NCBI RefSeq assembly: GCF_963676685.1
Contig: NC_092354.1
Location: 66,042,241 to 66,106,240 of the forward strand
Source: Mytilus edulis
Taxonomy: Eukaryota > Mollusca > Bivalvia > Mytilida > Mytilidae
Direction of reading: 5' to 3'
DNA length: 64,000 bases
Shown: positions 21,906-33,699 of the stretch, in pieces
How positions within the stretch are numbered: the stretch's first letter is position 1
Layout: the number at the start of each line of letters is the position of its first letter
Program-made: the position numbers and the translations under genes
The notes under the pieces: generated by a model
Databases searched by the model: none
The model's input: the letters and a program-made list of their open reading frames with translations, nothing else
What the model was told of the DNA's origin: nothing

Positions 21906-22472
21906 ACGAGAGGGATGAATATTAAATGCATTCAATCGGAGTCAGCTGTAATCAATAATAATGTTTCCTTGGAATTGAGTAGTCACCTCTTATCCATAAT
22001 AATGTTTCTTCATTATTCTTGTATCTACACGTGTTAGTGTTGTCTTATTGTGACGTCATGCATCTAAATGTAAACGTCATTGTCACCCCAACATTTAATC
22101 GTTCATTTGTACAGACGTCTTTTTTCCACTTAATACACACTACAAGACCCAGAATCTATCATTTGTAAAAAAATAAAAAAATAATCATTAAAACAAATAC
22201 CAAGGCATGTGGAAGAATTTTAGGAATTTTCACTGGCATTGGTGAAAACAAGCAAATTCGTTTAAACTCAAGAAAAAAAAGGGTTAGAAAATGCAAGAAA
22301 TGCTCCGGTCGGCTAACAATCTGTTTAAAATCTGACATTTTTATATAGGATTTAGGGTGTATTAATTAATATATTCCGCCTACATTATTATTATTTAGAT
22401 CTTTACAGTCAATATCCTGTCTTATACAACAAGGCATATATATCTGAGCAATCAGTATTAACATTTTCTCAA

Positions 22473-22634
22473 TACACCTTATCGCTATTTGTCCGCCATT
22501 ACTGGATATCACACAGGTTCCCGTAAAATTTTGACGTCACAATACAAAATATCTGACGCCACAATGGAAAAGTGATTGTTGTATGCGTCAAAAGTTCAAG
22601 TGGCCGGGTCAGCCGGGATTAGCGATAAGGTGTA
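22473..22634 (+). mobile_element. TA-flanked MITE R10, copy B
   Basis: About 162 bp in the same orientation as copy A, with complete ends TACACCTTATCGCTA and TAGCGATAAGGTGTA (one interior change). It carries tttgacgtcacaa and gtggccgggtcagccggg. It lies about 570 bp downstream of copy A. Confidence 0.85.
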
Positions 22635-22842
22635 TACTCAATAGGATGAAATCAATGTACAAGTTAAACAATCATCAGTGTGAGATGCAAGGCCGAAGAA
22701 CGACGGTGGCATGTCATTATTGTATACTCTATTGGCCCTATAGAGAGTCTAAATTGAAAACTACGTTCAAACCTATAAACCTATGATTGCATTGGATAAA
22801 AACCCGCCTTTTTATACGCGTGCATGTAAAACAAAAGAGTAT

Positions 22843-23063
22843 GGTCCAGTAAGACCCCTTTTAGGCCCCTAAATATAACAGTTTTACAAAATTGTTAAAA
22901 TGTAAACTTTAAGTTATTATTGGACAGTATAATGCTTCTGCTACATAAATATGGGCTGTTTTTGACAATACAACGCACATATATCGGATACTAGCGCCAT
23001 CAAGTCATGCTAAATTACTGAAATCTTCACAATTCTAGCATTTTAGTTACAAAAAAATCCGTA
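22843..23063 (-). mobile_element. Truncated R9 element
   Basis: Begins gtatggtccagtaagacccc and continues with tatgggctgtttttgacaat and catgctaaattactgaaatc, the reverse complement of 6830-7030. Only the right third of the element is present; the left end is missing. Confidence 0.7.
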
Positions 23064-23473
23064 CAAACAACGGTATATTGCTGGCTCATCTTTATGTTCC
23101 ACCAAAGAATTGTCCATTAGATTGACTAAAACTCTGTCCGCAGTGAAAGAGTCTTCAGAAATACTGTGAAACTGTTTACTCGCGTAGTGGTATTTACCAT
23201 ATGTGGATTCTAAAAAATTCTAAAGAACTTCTAATTTTTAATCTAGGACTATTTCTTAAATGAGTTCTATCAAAACTTTTGGTTTTTTAAACCCTGCATA
23301 CCACCATTCCCCATTTGAAATTGAAAAATCATCCACAATGCTTTCAACATATAAATGGTAGCATACGCTATAAATTTATTACTTTGGGATTTCATAAGGC
23401 ATATTTCGTTAATAGTTACAAACAAAAAGGTAAAACATTAAAACATGCTACACAGAAGAACGAGTGGTAAGTA

Positions 23474-24410
23474 TGCTGGGGTTTCCTATCGACAACATAT
23501 TTGCTGAGTTTGGAAGTAAACTTTTCCAACAAACTGTCGGCATTCCTATGGGAACAAACAGTGCGCCTCTTCTGACCGACCTCTTCTTATGTTTTATATG
23601 AATGGGAGTTCCTCCACTTGTCAAATACAAGACAATCAAAGAAGCCAGATTATTTAATTTCACTTTCAGATATATTAAAGTTGTTCTTTCTATAAACAAT
23701 CCGAACTTTTCTGATTGGGTTCTTTTAAATAAACTCATCATAGATACCAGCACTAAGTTTTGTATATTCGCCAGACACGTGTTTCGTCTACAAAAGACTC
23801 ATCAGTGACGCTCGAATCTAAAAAAGTTTAAAAGGGCTAAATAAAATACGAAGTTGAAGATCATTGAGGACCAAAATTCCTAAAAGTTTTGACAAAAACA
23901 GCTAAGGTAATCTATACCTTAATATATCCCCCGAAATAAAAATTAAAGAAACAACAGACACTGCTTCCTCCGTTTCATTTTTAGACTTATATCTCGGATT
24001 TGACTTACACAGTCATCTCAGTACCAGAATCTATGACAAACGAGACGATTTCAATTTTAAAATAAAATAATATTTCCCCCAACTTAGTAGCAATAAACCA
24101 ACTTCATCTTCATATGGGATATATATTCCCCAACTTATTCGATATTCAAGAGCTTGCAGGTCATACTCAGGCTTTGTAAAACGTCAGCAGTGTCTTGAGT
24201 AGAAAGTTGATGAACCAGGATTATGTCAAAGAACGTATCTTCCTTTTTTTCTAAACATGTTTATCGGAAGGTACCAAGACCGTGTTGATAAATATTCCGT
24301 ATCAACTTCACAAGTAATACACGATGTACAGATTCTGCCTACTGATGTTGTTTATCATCTTAACAACGTGTTTATTGTTCTTTCATTTGTATTTGTTCTA
24401 TTATTTTTTC
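23474..24410 (+). pseudogene. Penelope-like reverse transcriptase fragment, interrupted by R8
   Basis: In order: LFQQTVGIPMGTNSAPLLTD (the RT motif with GIPMGTN.AP), a stop, FRYIKVVLSINN where the family has FRYIDDVLSLNN, an R8 insertion (about 23738-23880), then TASSVSFLDLYLG, TRIYDKRDDFNF, GIYIPQLIRYSRAC and further collinear pieces to about 24410. The catalytic YIDD is replaced by YIKV, and several stops and frame changes occur, so it is dead. Family placement as Penelope-like is by recall of the GIPMGTN…YIDD…IYDKRDDF string. Confidence 0.7.
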
Positions 24411-25165
24411 TGTTTGATTGGTTTACGTAATATTTGACGTGGTTTGGTACTTATACATCCCGTCAATGTGTTTGTATTTTCTTTCATTTTATGGTGGTGG
24501 GTTTTGTGTATGCAACTTTTTGTATTTCTTTGGTCCTTATAACGTGACTCTGTACTTTATAAGATCCCGTCAGTATGATATTGTTCTAGTTCATGTCATT
24601 ATGATATATTTCTATTATGAATTACAAATGCGTTGAACCAAAAACGTCAAAATCAATCAATCCCGTAGTGAAAATAGCTATTTTTGGACTATTTTAAATC
24701 GGTCTATTTCTGAATTTTATTTTCACATACTTTTTATTTTTATATATAATATTTTGTATGCTAAAATTGCCTATGTGAAATTTTAATAAAATTGTTTGTA
24801 TGTACATATGAATTTTTCTGTCGGCAACGCAAATCAATACATGTTTTTTGTGTTCTGTTAAATTGTTCCTTTTAAAACTGTTACACGATGATGACTGATG
24901 TTCCCACATTTTGACTATTTCATTTATTGTGTCTGTTTGGTTAATGCATCATTGTAGACAGAACGGAATTTGATGAGACTGTTATCAAAGTGAGAGGGTT
25001 ATCGATTTAATCCACCATTTTCTACATTTGAAAATGCCGGTACCAAGTCGGGAATATGACAGTTCTTGTCCATTCGTTTTTGATGCGTTTTGTATTTTAA
25101 TTTTGCCATGTCATTATGGACTTTCCGAATTGATTGTTCTCTAAGTTCAGTATTTTTGTGATTTT
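24411..25165 (+). repeat. Repeat-derived stretch ending in R3
   Basis: 24660-24830 matches the first half of the 263-bp tandem unit at 28486-29784 (atcggtctatttctg, then tttttattttt…ctatgtgaaattttaa). 24835-25165 is an R3 copy (tgttctgttaaattgttcct, then ttgatgagactgttatcaaa, then gactttccgaattgatt). 25270-25400 holds a second R3 tail. Confidence 0.65.
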
Positions 25166-25471
25166 ACTTTTTATTTGAGTATAATTTTTGAAGGTGTTTT
25201 CTTTATAAAATCAGGAACATCAATACAAAATATAATGATGCCTTCACCCGAATTAGTATGATATTAAATCAAATTAATATGACAGTTCTTGTCCATTCGT
25301 TTTAGATGCGTTTTGTTTTTCGATTTTGCCATGTGATTGTGGACTTTCCGGGTTGATTTTCCTCTGAGTTCAGTATTTTTGTGATTTTACTTGTTACATA
25401 AATATATATGAAGTATGATAACACATCAAATCAAGGTTAAATGAATAAAATTACAAAAATTCAAAGCATAA

Positions 25472-25637
25472 TACACCTTATCGCTAAGCTCGGCTGACCC
25501 GGCCGCTTGAACTTGGTGCATACAACAATCACTTTACCATTGTGGCGTTAGATATTTTTTATTATGACGTCAAAAATTTTATTGGAACCTGTGTGAGATA
25601 TCCAGTATTAATGGCGGACAAATAGCGATAAGGTGTA
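25472..25637 (-). mobile_element. TA-flanked MITE R10, copy C
   Basis: About 166 bp, in opposite orientation to copies A and B, with ends TACACCTTATCGCTA and TAGCGATAAGGTGTA and flanking TA. Interior ggctgacccggccgcttgaa and tatccagtattaatggcgga. A fourth, decayed copy is at about 34693-34834. Confidence 0.85.
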
Positions 25638-26190
25638 TTGTATGTAATGGCATATATGTTTTGTATTATCAATATTTTTTTGTGTTAAGTAATCAAATAA
25701 TGGTTTTCATAACTTTTTCAGGGCACAGATCTTATGAATTGATATTCAGTTTAATAAATAGTTGTTTTCTATAATTTTAATTTTTTTTGCAAGAAAATAT
25801 TTTCCATCTTCTATGACTGCAGTTCGAGCATATTTTGTTACCTCTCTTAATTTATGGTCTGAAATATCTACCCTTTTCAATCAAAAGAGGGTGGGAGCTA
25901 ATTTTGTGAGATTCATGGAGCATTTATTCGATTTGGCAAATATTCATATATTTTGTCGTCTGACAGATGTATATAATTTCTATTGAATTTAAATTTCAAT
26001 GAACACAGAATAATTAAGTCATTATTGCTAGTGGAGATTTAATTCCCCGAGGGTATCACAAGCCCAGTAGTCGGCACTTTTTGTGCTGACATGAATTGTC
26101 ATTGATATGGTTATATATAGGTTATATATATAAACCTACTGTTTACAAAGTATTGAATTTTTTTGAAATATTAAGGCTTTTCTACCTTCA

Positions 26191-26448
26191 TACCTTGATA
26201 TTTTCCTCAATATTGACGTAGATGAACGACTTCACACGAAAATCTATGATAAACGGGACGATTTCAACTTCCCAATTATCAATTTCCTATTTCTCAGCAG
26301 TAACATACCCTCTGCCCCTTCGTATGGTGTTTACATATCACAATTGATATATTATTCATGTGCTTGTTCACACTATACGGACGTCATATACAGGAGTGTG
26401 CTTCTTACGCAGAAACTGCTCCAACAAAGTTATGAGGAGGACAGATAA
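26191..26448 (+). pseudogene. Penelope-like reverse transcriptase fragment 2
   Basis: An 85-codon open frame without a start codon: YLDIFLNIDVDERLHTKIYD, KRDDFNFPIINFLFLSSN, PSYGVYISQLIYYS, LLTQKLLQQSYEE, stop. It is collinear with the C-terminal half of the fragment at 23474-24410 (IYDKRDDFNF, GIYIPQLIRYS) but has fewer lesions. It ends in the thumb-like part of the RT. No endonuclease domain is visible nearby. Confidence 0.7.
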
Positions 26449-27330
26449 AATTGACACTCCGTGAATTTTATGGACACCATCACGAATTGATGGATCCATA
26501 CGTCTTTAACCAAACTAGCTAAGGACATTTTTACCACATGGTAGATTGTGGTTTGTCATTATGTCGTCTTATCTTTTAATTACCAATTGGACTTATTCCC
26601 GATTGTGACTGTTTTGCTGAATGTGAATTCGCATTACTATAAGACGTGTTACGGTACTTGTGTATCCCAAATTCATGTATTTAGTTTAAATGTTTAATGT
26701 TATATTTGTAATTCTCATCGGATTCTGTCAAATGTGTTGACGTCTTTTTTGTTATATTTATGTGTTATGGAAAGAAAAAATTAATCACCGCCTTCATTTA
26801 TTTGATATAATTTTGTTCAACGAAATCTGTACGATAATTTACATTTGAAGTTGGATTCATAACAAACTGGACATATATATATATTATAGTTAATTAGTAC
26901 GTCAGAGTCAGTGACAACTCTACAACAGATTGATCCATCAAATCGCCATGAATGATGGTGATACATGGATGTGTGAATAATGTATATACTCGTCTAAACA
27001 TCAACCCAACAATGTTAGATCTGTAAATTTGCTTTTGCAAATTTGCTATTAATAAGTATTGCAATATGCATTGTGTTTAAATGTAATATCAGTATTTAGT
27101 TCTAATATAATCTTAAATCAATCCTAATTCTATCTTACTTTTGAATTATAGTTTTTTATATGTGACGTAATTTTTGTGCTGTTTCAGAAATTTCATAAAT
27201 TCAAATGCGACATAATTTTTGTGCCTTTTCGCCATCGTATGTGACGTCATTTTTCAGAATTTATTGCGTTGAGGCCTAGCCTCCTTTCTGCCATACGGCC
27301 GATTTGGCCGATGCAGAAACAGTACCTTTA
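26449..27330. other. No gene recognised
   Basis: About 26580-26760 is an R2-like fragment (aagacgtgttacggtacttg, tcccaaattcatgtatttag). The rest is AT-rich without coding signals. Confidence 0.4.
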
Positions 27331-27520
27331 ACTGCCAAGGACCAGCCCAAAGCCGATGTTTTTTTCTGCTGTGACGTTGTTACTTGACGTCATAGAGAAG
27401 TAGCAGTGCCCCGCGAAGCCAGCGTTGAAGAAAATCCGTTGTTGTTCAGAGTTCTGCTACCAGGCTCATGAAACTTTCCTTTGATGAAGGATGGAGTCGC
27501 CTCTTTCAATTTATTTTTAC
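27331..27520 (+). pseudogene. Second copy of the piggyBac-like first exon (fragment)
   Basis: Frame from 27421 reads SVEENPLLFRVLLPGS, stop, NFPLM. It aligns with AIEPNPWFRVLPPEPMN at 28251. Upstream both copies share a tgacgtcatag context (27382 and 28210 areas). This suggests that a piece of the first exon and its 5' flank was duplicated about 0.8 kb apart. It has no open frame of its own. Confidence 0.35.
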
Positions 27521-28244
27521 ACAGAAGTTATTGTCATTTAATTACATTAACATAATACTTTCTATTGGTTTTTTTAAATGAACGGATATGTTTAAAAGTC
27601 GTCCCAGTTCCAATATGTTTTATAATTGTATAAATGCACCTTGCCATATTCTATGTATAATATAGCAATTAAACAAAACTTTGTTTTGTTGATGGGCAAT
27701 ACACTTAAATATTAAATAGAAGATGTGTATAATTGCCAATGAAACAAATCTACAAAAGAGACCAAAATAACACAGAATTTCGTTACACTTTTTTATCAGT
27801 ACCGTTAATACCTTTTAACTGTATACTAGTATATCCCTCTAAACTCTTTAGAAAATTGTCATCGACTGTTTCTATGAGTATAAGCACGGAAACAAAGACA
27901 AAGTCGTAAGGATAAGGGGTCATCGGTAACACTAAATGCCGCATCCGGTGGGTGGTGGCATCAACAGAAACAATCAATTAACGATTCCGTTGTTTCGAGT
28001 ACATGTACCAACGTAACATTAATTTCTGATACTGTATACCGTTCCTTTGGGTACCGAATATATTCTTTTGCGTGTCTACTGAACATTACGAGCTAAAAAG
28101 GGGTATATCACTCTTACACACAGCCCAAAAAGAGCGCCGATTTGAAAAATGTACCCTTGATTGGCAAACATCGGCTTTGACTGATGTGCAGCATCAATGA
28201 CGTAATATGTGACGTCATAGACTTTGAGCAGCGCTAAAAGAAAC

Positions 28245-28429
28245 ATGGCTGCAATTGAACCAAATCCGTGGTTCCGGGTTCTCCCACCAGAGCCAATGAA
28301 TGATCCACCATTTAATGGAGCACTCACTGGACCCATTAATATGCCGCCCAGAGATGCCGCGCCAATAGCTTACTTTTATTGGCTGTTTTCAATTGATCTC
28401 ATCAAAGAATTTGTCAAACAAACTAACAG
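28245..28429 (+). CDS. piggyBac (PGBD4-like) transposase, exon 1
   Basis: ATG at 28245 opens MAAIEPNPWFRVLPPEP, a proline-rich lead, then AAPIAYFYWLFSIDLIKEF and VKQTNR. The last part matches the start of the piggyBac transposase domain ('…F..lF…li..i…TN.YA'). The donor AG|GTAAGT at 28429/28430 splits the Arg codon. The partner exon at 31167 supplies A and continues YAKNLCNE, giving TNRYAKN, exactly the family motif. The intron would be 2,737 bp and is filled with repeats, including a Helitron. Many PGBD4-like genes are transposons; this one has further breaks in exon 2 and is probably inactive. Confidence 0.75.
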
Positions 28430-28485
28430 GTAAGTGAAATAATTTTTTCGGAGTTAACTTTTTTTACAAGGCTTCACTTTCACTG

Positions 28486-29784
28486 TCCTGTTAAATTGTT
28501 CCTTTTAAAAGTTTTGGATTCTCATATATTCTATGTATAACTTTTGGACTAGTTTGAATCTCGGTCTATTTCTGTAATTTATTCTTACATACTTTTGATT
28601 TTTTAACCCTGTATGCGTACATTGCCTATGTAAATTTTAAAATTGTTTGTGTGCACATTGAACGACAAATATATGTGACGTATATAATTTTTCTGACGTC
28701 AGACACTCAAATCAATCCATGTGTTCGTAGATAGTTGATGTTTTTGTGTCCTGTTAAATTGTTCCTTTTTAAAGTTTTGGATTCTCATAAATTCTATGTA
28801 TAACTTTTGGACTAGTTTGAATCTCGGTCTATTTCTGTAATTTATTATTACATACTTTTGATTTTTTAACCCTGTACTAGAACACACCCGTGATATCGCG
28901 GGTCTGTAGCTGAATTAAAGAATATAACTATGCGTAAGCCTTATTTTAGTATTGGTATTGTCATCCGATAAAGTCATGCCGATTATAAGATGCACAGTTT
29001 TCTCTGCTTTCAACATCTTTCTGTTTGAACCCGTCGACCTGGAACTTATCAATTATTGGTATTATTAATTTTATTTGGAAAACAAAAGTCCCTGGAAAGG
29101 AGTATTTTTTTTAATCAACAGCATTGTCCTTAATGAGTTATAATTAAAGTTGAATTCTTTGATTCGCTGTTTAACGTCATTCCGGCTTACAAATTGAAAA
29201 CTGTACATGCTGTACCTATACGTCTTATTTTAAGTCCAGAATTATATTATTCGTATTGTCATCTTAAAAAGTCATACTGATTAAAATACTACAATCGGGA
29301 ACAATGTGACAATGATTGAATTTAGTAGTGACAACCCTGTGATTACGACCCGTGTATATAGCAAAATCCTAAATACAGCGTTTGGTGGTGCGCCTGTCAG
29401 ATGCGGAACGTACAGATAAGGTAATAGGTAACAGGTGAATATACTATTGGTATCGGTATCGGATTCGACCCGGAACTTCTTAATTATTGGCAATATTAAT
29501 TATGTGGGAAACAAAGGGGTCTGGAGTGGTGTAATTTTTAATCAACAGCATTGTACTATATTAGTTAGATATAAAGTTGAATTCTTTGATTCATAGTTTT
29601 TACGTGATGACGGCTGATAAATTGGACCTCGTAATTTTAGTATTATAGATGCGTACATTGCCTATGTAAATTTTAAAATTGTTTGTATGCACATTGAACG
29701 ACAAATGTATGTGACGTATATAATTTTTCTGACGTCAGACACTCAAATCAATCCATGTGTTCGTAGATAGTAGATGTTTTTGTG
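28486..29784 (+). repeat. 263-bp tandem repeat, two units (second split by a Helitron)
   Basis: The unit starts tcctgttaaattgttccttt. Starts lie at 28486, 28749 and 29785. The first spacing is 263 bp. The second is 1,036 bp, which equals 263 plus the 773 bp of the Helitron at 28877-29649. Each unit contains aaccctgta followed by tgcgtacattgcctatgtaa; in unit 2 the Helitron sits between those two words. Confidence 0.9.
28877..29649 (-). mobile_element. Non-autonomous Helitron H1
   Basis: Read on the minus strand it starts TCTATAATACTAAAATTACG after an A and ends with hairpin CCCGCGATATCACGGG, TGTGTT, then CTAG before a T. These are the canonical Helitron features: 5' TC, 3' CTRR, a short hairpin about 10 nt from the 3' end and insertion between A and T without duplication. 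The 773-bp body has no RepHel gene. The empty site is present in the neighbouring repeat unit (aaccctgta|tgcgtacatt at about 28607-28625). Confidence 0.92.
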
Positions 29785-30115
29785 TCCTGTTAAATTGTTC
29801 CTTTTAAAATTGTTATCGATGATGACTGATGTACCCATATTTTGACTATTTTATTAATTGTGACTGTTTATTTAACGCATCATGTAAATGTAGCGGAATT
29901 TGATGAGACTGTTATTAAAGTGAGAGGGTTAGCGCTATAGAACCAGGTTTAATCCACCATTTTCTACATTTGAAAATGCCTGTACCAAGTCAGAAATATG
30001 ACAGTTCTTGTCCATTCGTTTTTGATGCGTTTTTTGATTTTGCCATGTGCTTATGGACTTTCCAAATTGATTTTCCTCTGAGTTCAGTATTTTTGTGATT
30101 TTACTTTTTTTTTCA
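29750..30115 (+). repeat. Interspersed repeat R3
   Basis: It carries tttttgtgtcctgttaaatt, atttgatgagactgttatta, gagggttagcgctatagaac, ccaggtttaatccaccattt and agttcagtatttttgtgatt. It lies in the intron of the piggyBac-like gene. A 77-bp-period two-copy repeat (gtgat[a/t]acaatttg…) follows at about 30218-30372. Confidence 0.75.
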
Positions 30116-30464
30116 TAGCTATATTACAATTTTTTTTTTATCATTAAATAGAACTTCCGCGACACTGAAATGTTATATTAATGACACAGTCAATAACATA
30201 TTCAACAAAGTCATATAAATTAAGAATATGTGATAACAATTTGTTGCATTTATGACATTGTGTCTTTCTAAAACATAATGTTGAAAATTTTATAAATCAA
30301 CAGTATGTGATTACAATTTGTTTCATTTATGACATTTTGTCTTTATAAAATATGATGTTGAAAATTGTGAACACCTATTTCTCCGTGAAAATAAAAATAA
30401 ATGTGTGTTTGTCCTACTGATATGTTATGTGTGGACCAATCCAAAAAATAAAAAAGACAGCCCA

Positions 30465-30615
30465 ACATAGATATAGGAAGATGTGGTATAAATGCCAATG
30501 AGACAACTCTCCATCCAAATAAGAATGTATAAAAGTAAACCTTTATAGGTCATGGTACGGCCTTCAACAGGGAGCATTGACGCACACTGAACAACAAGCT
30601 ATAAAGGGCCCCAAA
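30465..30615 (+). repeat. Interspersed repeat R5, copy 2
   Basis: It contains gatataggaagatgtggtat, gacaactctccatccaaat, gtacggccttcaacagggag and caagctataaagggcccc. It is intronic to the piggyBac-like gene. Confidence 0.8.
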
Positions 30616-31022
30616 ATTACTAGTGTAAAACCAACGGTCTATTTAATTTGTCCACATTTAGAAGAAATTTTGTTTTATGAAATACTTGCTTCCAGGAAGC
30701 AATTTGCCGACACATTTTCCGTATTCAAAGTGATTTTAGCGTGAAGTACTGCTCGTAAAAATCCGGTGGTTGTAATACGCATGGATCTGCCACTGAAATA
30801 AACTATTATTAGATTGTACATGTCAAACACCTGCAGGAGTGGAATTTACGTTTTTTGGTGTACTGGCCAGCCAAATGACATTAGAAAAAAAACTGTTTTC
30901 GACTTGTCGCTAGAAAAGTAGATTGTTTTTCGCCAAAGCCAATGTCGAAAAAACGTTTATCGGGAAAAACAATCCATATTTTAATTCAATGTTAGGAATA
31001 AGAGTTTTTTTTAAGATTAAAA

Positions 31023-31044
31023 ACACACACACACACACACACAC
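31023..31044. repeat. (AC)n microsatellite
   Basis: Eleven AC units, about 120 bp upstream of the second piggyBac exon. Confidence 0.95.
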
Positions 31045-31166
31045 CACTTAATCACCACCATCAAACAGATACATTTTCAAAGTAATATGGTAATTTAAAA
31101 AACCAAACTAAAATATTACGATTTAATAAAATAAACGTATATAATTATTTCTGATTACCTTTGTAG

Positions 31167-32480
31167 ATATGCAAAGAATCTTTGTAATGAAACCATTCGT
31201 CAAACCAGACGATTTTCAAGAAAAAAAGCAGTGGCAGAAGGAGGGTAAACTAACCATACCCGAGTTTAAGGGGTTCCTTGCTGTCTTTTTTAACATGGGC
31301 TTAATTAGGAAAGTATCAATAGAAGAATATTGGAATAAGCACAGTCCATCTAAATCTACACCCTGTTTCCGTTGTATGTTTAGTAGAAACCGTTTCCAAA
31401 ATATATTAAAATTTTTGCCCCTGGTGGACACCAAAAAACTGCCTAAGCGAAACGATCCAGCATACAGACCATCCCAAAGGTTCAAACCGTTACTTGATTT
31501 TGTTAATAGGAAATTTTTACGGTTTTATAATCCCCGCTGAGAACTTTCTGTAGATGAGTCCCTTGTGGGTACAAAAGGAAAAAATAGTATGTTGCAATAT
31601 ATTCCAAGCAAACGATCAAGGTTTGGTGTTAAATTCTGGATGTTGGTCGAGTCCGTGACCGGGTATGTATTACAAATGGATGTTTATCTTGGGAAACGTT
31701 TCGATCCCACTCCAGCTGGAACATTACAAGGGACAAATGTAGTTATGAATTTAATGAAGAGTTCGAATCTTCTTGGAAAGGGAAGTCATGTTTTTGCCGA
31801 TAGCTTTTTTGCTTCACTAAATTTAGCTAAAAAATTATTGAGAGAGCGCACGTATCTCACCGGCACGATGAGAAAAAATAGACCTATGCCACAGATGATC
31901 AAAAATGCACGTCCGCAGGCAGGGAATGCCGTTTATTCGCGACAAAGACAAACCATGCTATGCCGTTTCCGAGACCACAATAGAAAAAAACCAGTTACAT
32001 TGGTATCTACTTTCTATGATCCCATTAATACAATAAACGGTAAACCTAGAGTCATAGGCGCGTACAATACATTTATGGGTGGTGTCGACCTTAGCGACCA
32101 AATGATCGGAGCAACCAAATAAGCACAGGAAATGCAGTAAAGTATGGAAAAAAAATATTTATCACATATTTCACCGCATTATATTAACGCATATATTCTA
32201 TACAGTCAAAACACATCTTTACCGGTTATGACCCGACTTCAGTTCAACCAATCGGTAATAGAAAGTTTAGCATCTGATTATTTAACGCACATACATGGTT
32301 AGTAAATCGGCAAACAAGAGTGACAAAACTTGACGGTAGAAAAGAACGAGATTGTGTTGTTTGTTCCGACAGAAAGCGAAACATAAGAAAAAGATCAAGA
32401 ACCTCTAGTGTGCGGTGTACCAGAGGACTACATGCAGCTTGCCTTCAGAGGCACGAATGTTAATCATAAAAATATTTGTT
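31167..32480 (+). pseudogene. piggyBac (PGBD4-like) transposase, exon 2, broken
   Basis: After acceptor ttacctttgtag the frame reads YAKNLCNE and then shifts within about 40 bp to KPDDFQEKKQWQ, PEFKGFLAVFFNMGLIRK and EEYWNKHS. A TGA at 31538-31540 interrupts before ELSVDESLVGTKGK. Catalytic Asp candidates are present: D1 in SVDESL (31553), D2 in VFADSFF (31799) and D3 in GGVDLSDQM (32087). KKPVTLVSTFYDP and GKPRVIGAYNTFMGG are also typical. A TAA at 32120 and further shifts follow. The C-terminal cysteine-rich finger is still readable at about 32325-32460 (ERDCVVCSDRK, VRCTRGLHAACLQRH). So all three acids and the finger survive, but at least two frame shifts and one in-frame stop are present. 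No TTAA-flanked ends were identified. Confidence 0.85.
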
Positions 32481-32664
32481 AACTACAATTGTCTGATGTC
32501 TTTATTATCCTAAGTGTCTCAGTATGTCATTTACATCAACGATAGATTTTAAACTTTTCATCAAAATGTTCTTTCTTTCTCAATTTGAAATATATTTCGG
32601 TGGCAGTTTGGGATATTTTTAAATATTCATAAATTCTTTACAAAAAAGCAACCAAATCATTTCG

Positions 32665-32945
32665 ATTACAAAAGAGTGGCAAAAGATACCAGGAGGACTT
32701 TAAAACTAATAGATCGAAACACACATTGCCAACGCGTTGCTTAAAAAAACCAGACGGATGAATATCAGTAATAACACATAAGACACAACATTGAAACCCA
32801 AAGACTAAGCAACACGAACCCCACTACTAACTTAGGATGATATCAGATCTCAGTGCTCCGGAAAGGTAAACAAAACCTGCTCAACATGTATCACCATACA
32901 TGTTGCTCATATTATTACAAGCCCGAGAAATAGTCTAGTTCGGTA
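32665..32945 (+). repeat. Interspersed repeat R1, copy 2
   Basis: It carries aaaagataccaggaggactt, gacacaacattgaaaccc, aagcaacacgaaccccacta and gatgatatcagatctcagtg. It sits just downstream of the piggyBac exon. Confidence 0.7.
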
Positions 32946-33699
32946 GGTCATTTTCGTGAAAAGGGAATGGGATTTTAGCAATGACATTCAGAATAATATT
33001 TATTTTTTATTTAACAAACGTTTTCGAAATTCAACACCAGCCACAAAACAACCCGCTAAAACGTTTCAAGATAGAATATAGATTTACCGAAAGGCGCCGC
33101 CAATAAAGCTGGAAGGAAAACAATAGACATACACAAACAATAAAAATACATTTCAAACAAACTGCATTTGAGAAAACCCAGTCTCATTTAAAAAACAGGT
33201 TTATCCACTGCAAAAACTGACTATTCAATATAAAATTTTTAAAATTAAGTCGCATTAAGACATAAAAAAATGTACAAAAAACATGATGATAAATAACACG
33301 CTATATTGAGCTTTAAAACCATTTAAATCAATGAGAGTATCAGTTTTTACAACCAATTATAAATTGCAATCAACTGCACCAATTAGTGTCATCAAAACGA
33401 GCAATCCTATGCAGGTACGACGTACAATAGCATGACGTTATCGATTGTTGTAAAGGTTGCCATGACGCTATTTGAAAACGTAAGTCGCTGGGCCGATTCT
33501 TGGCAGTCTTAAGGTAAAGCGGTTCCCAATATGTTGGCAGTCAAAGGGCTAGTCTGAGTCGGGTGTGTCTATTCTGTGTTGGTCTTAAGCATTATGCATT
33601 AGGGTTTAGTTTTCTGTAATTAGTTACTACTTCAGTTTCATTATGTGTATCTCTTTTATATTCATTTGATAAAATTTACTGTTTGCAATAGCATTAATT
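32946..33699. other. No gene recognised
   Basis: AT-rich sequence without recognised repeats or coding frames, apart from short A/T runs. Confidence 0.4.
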
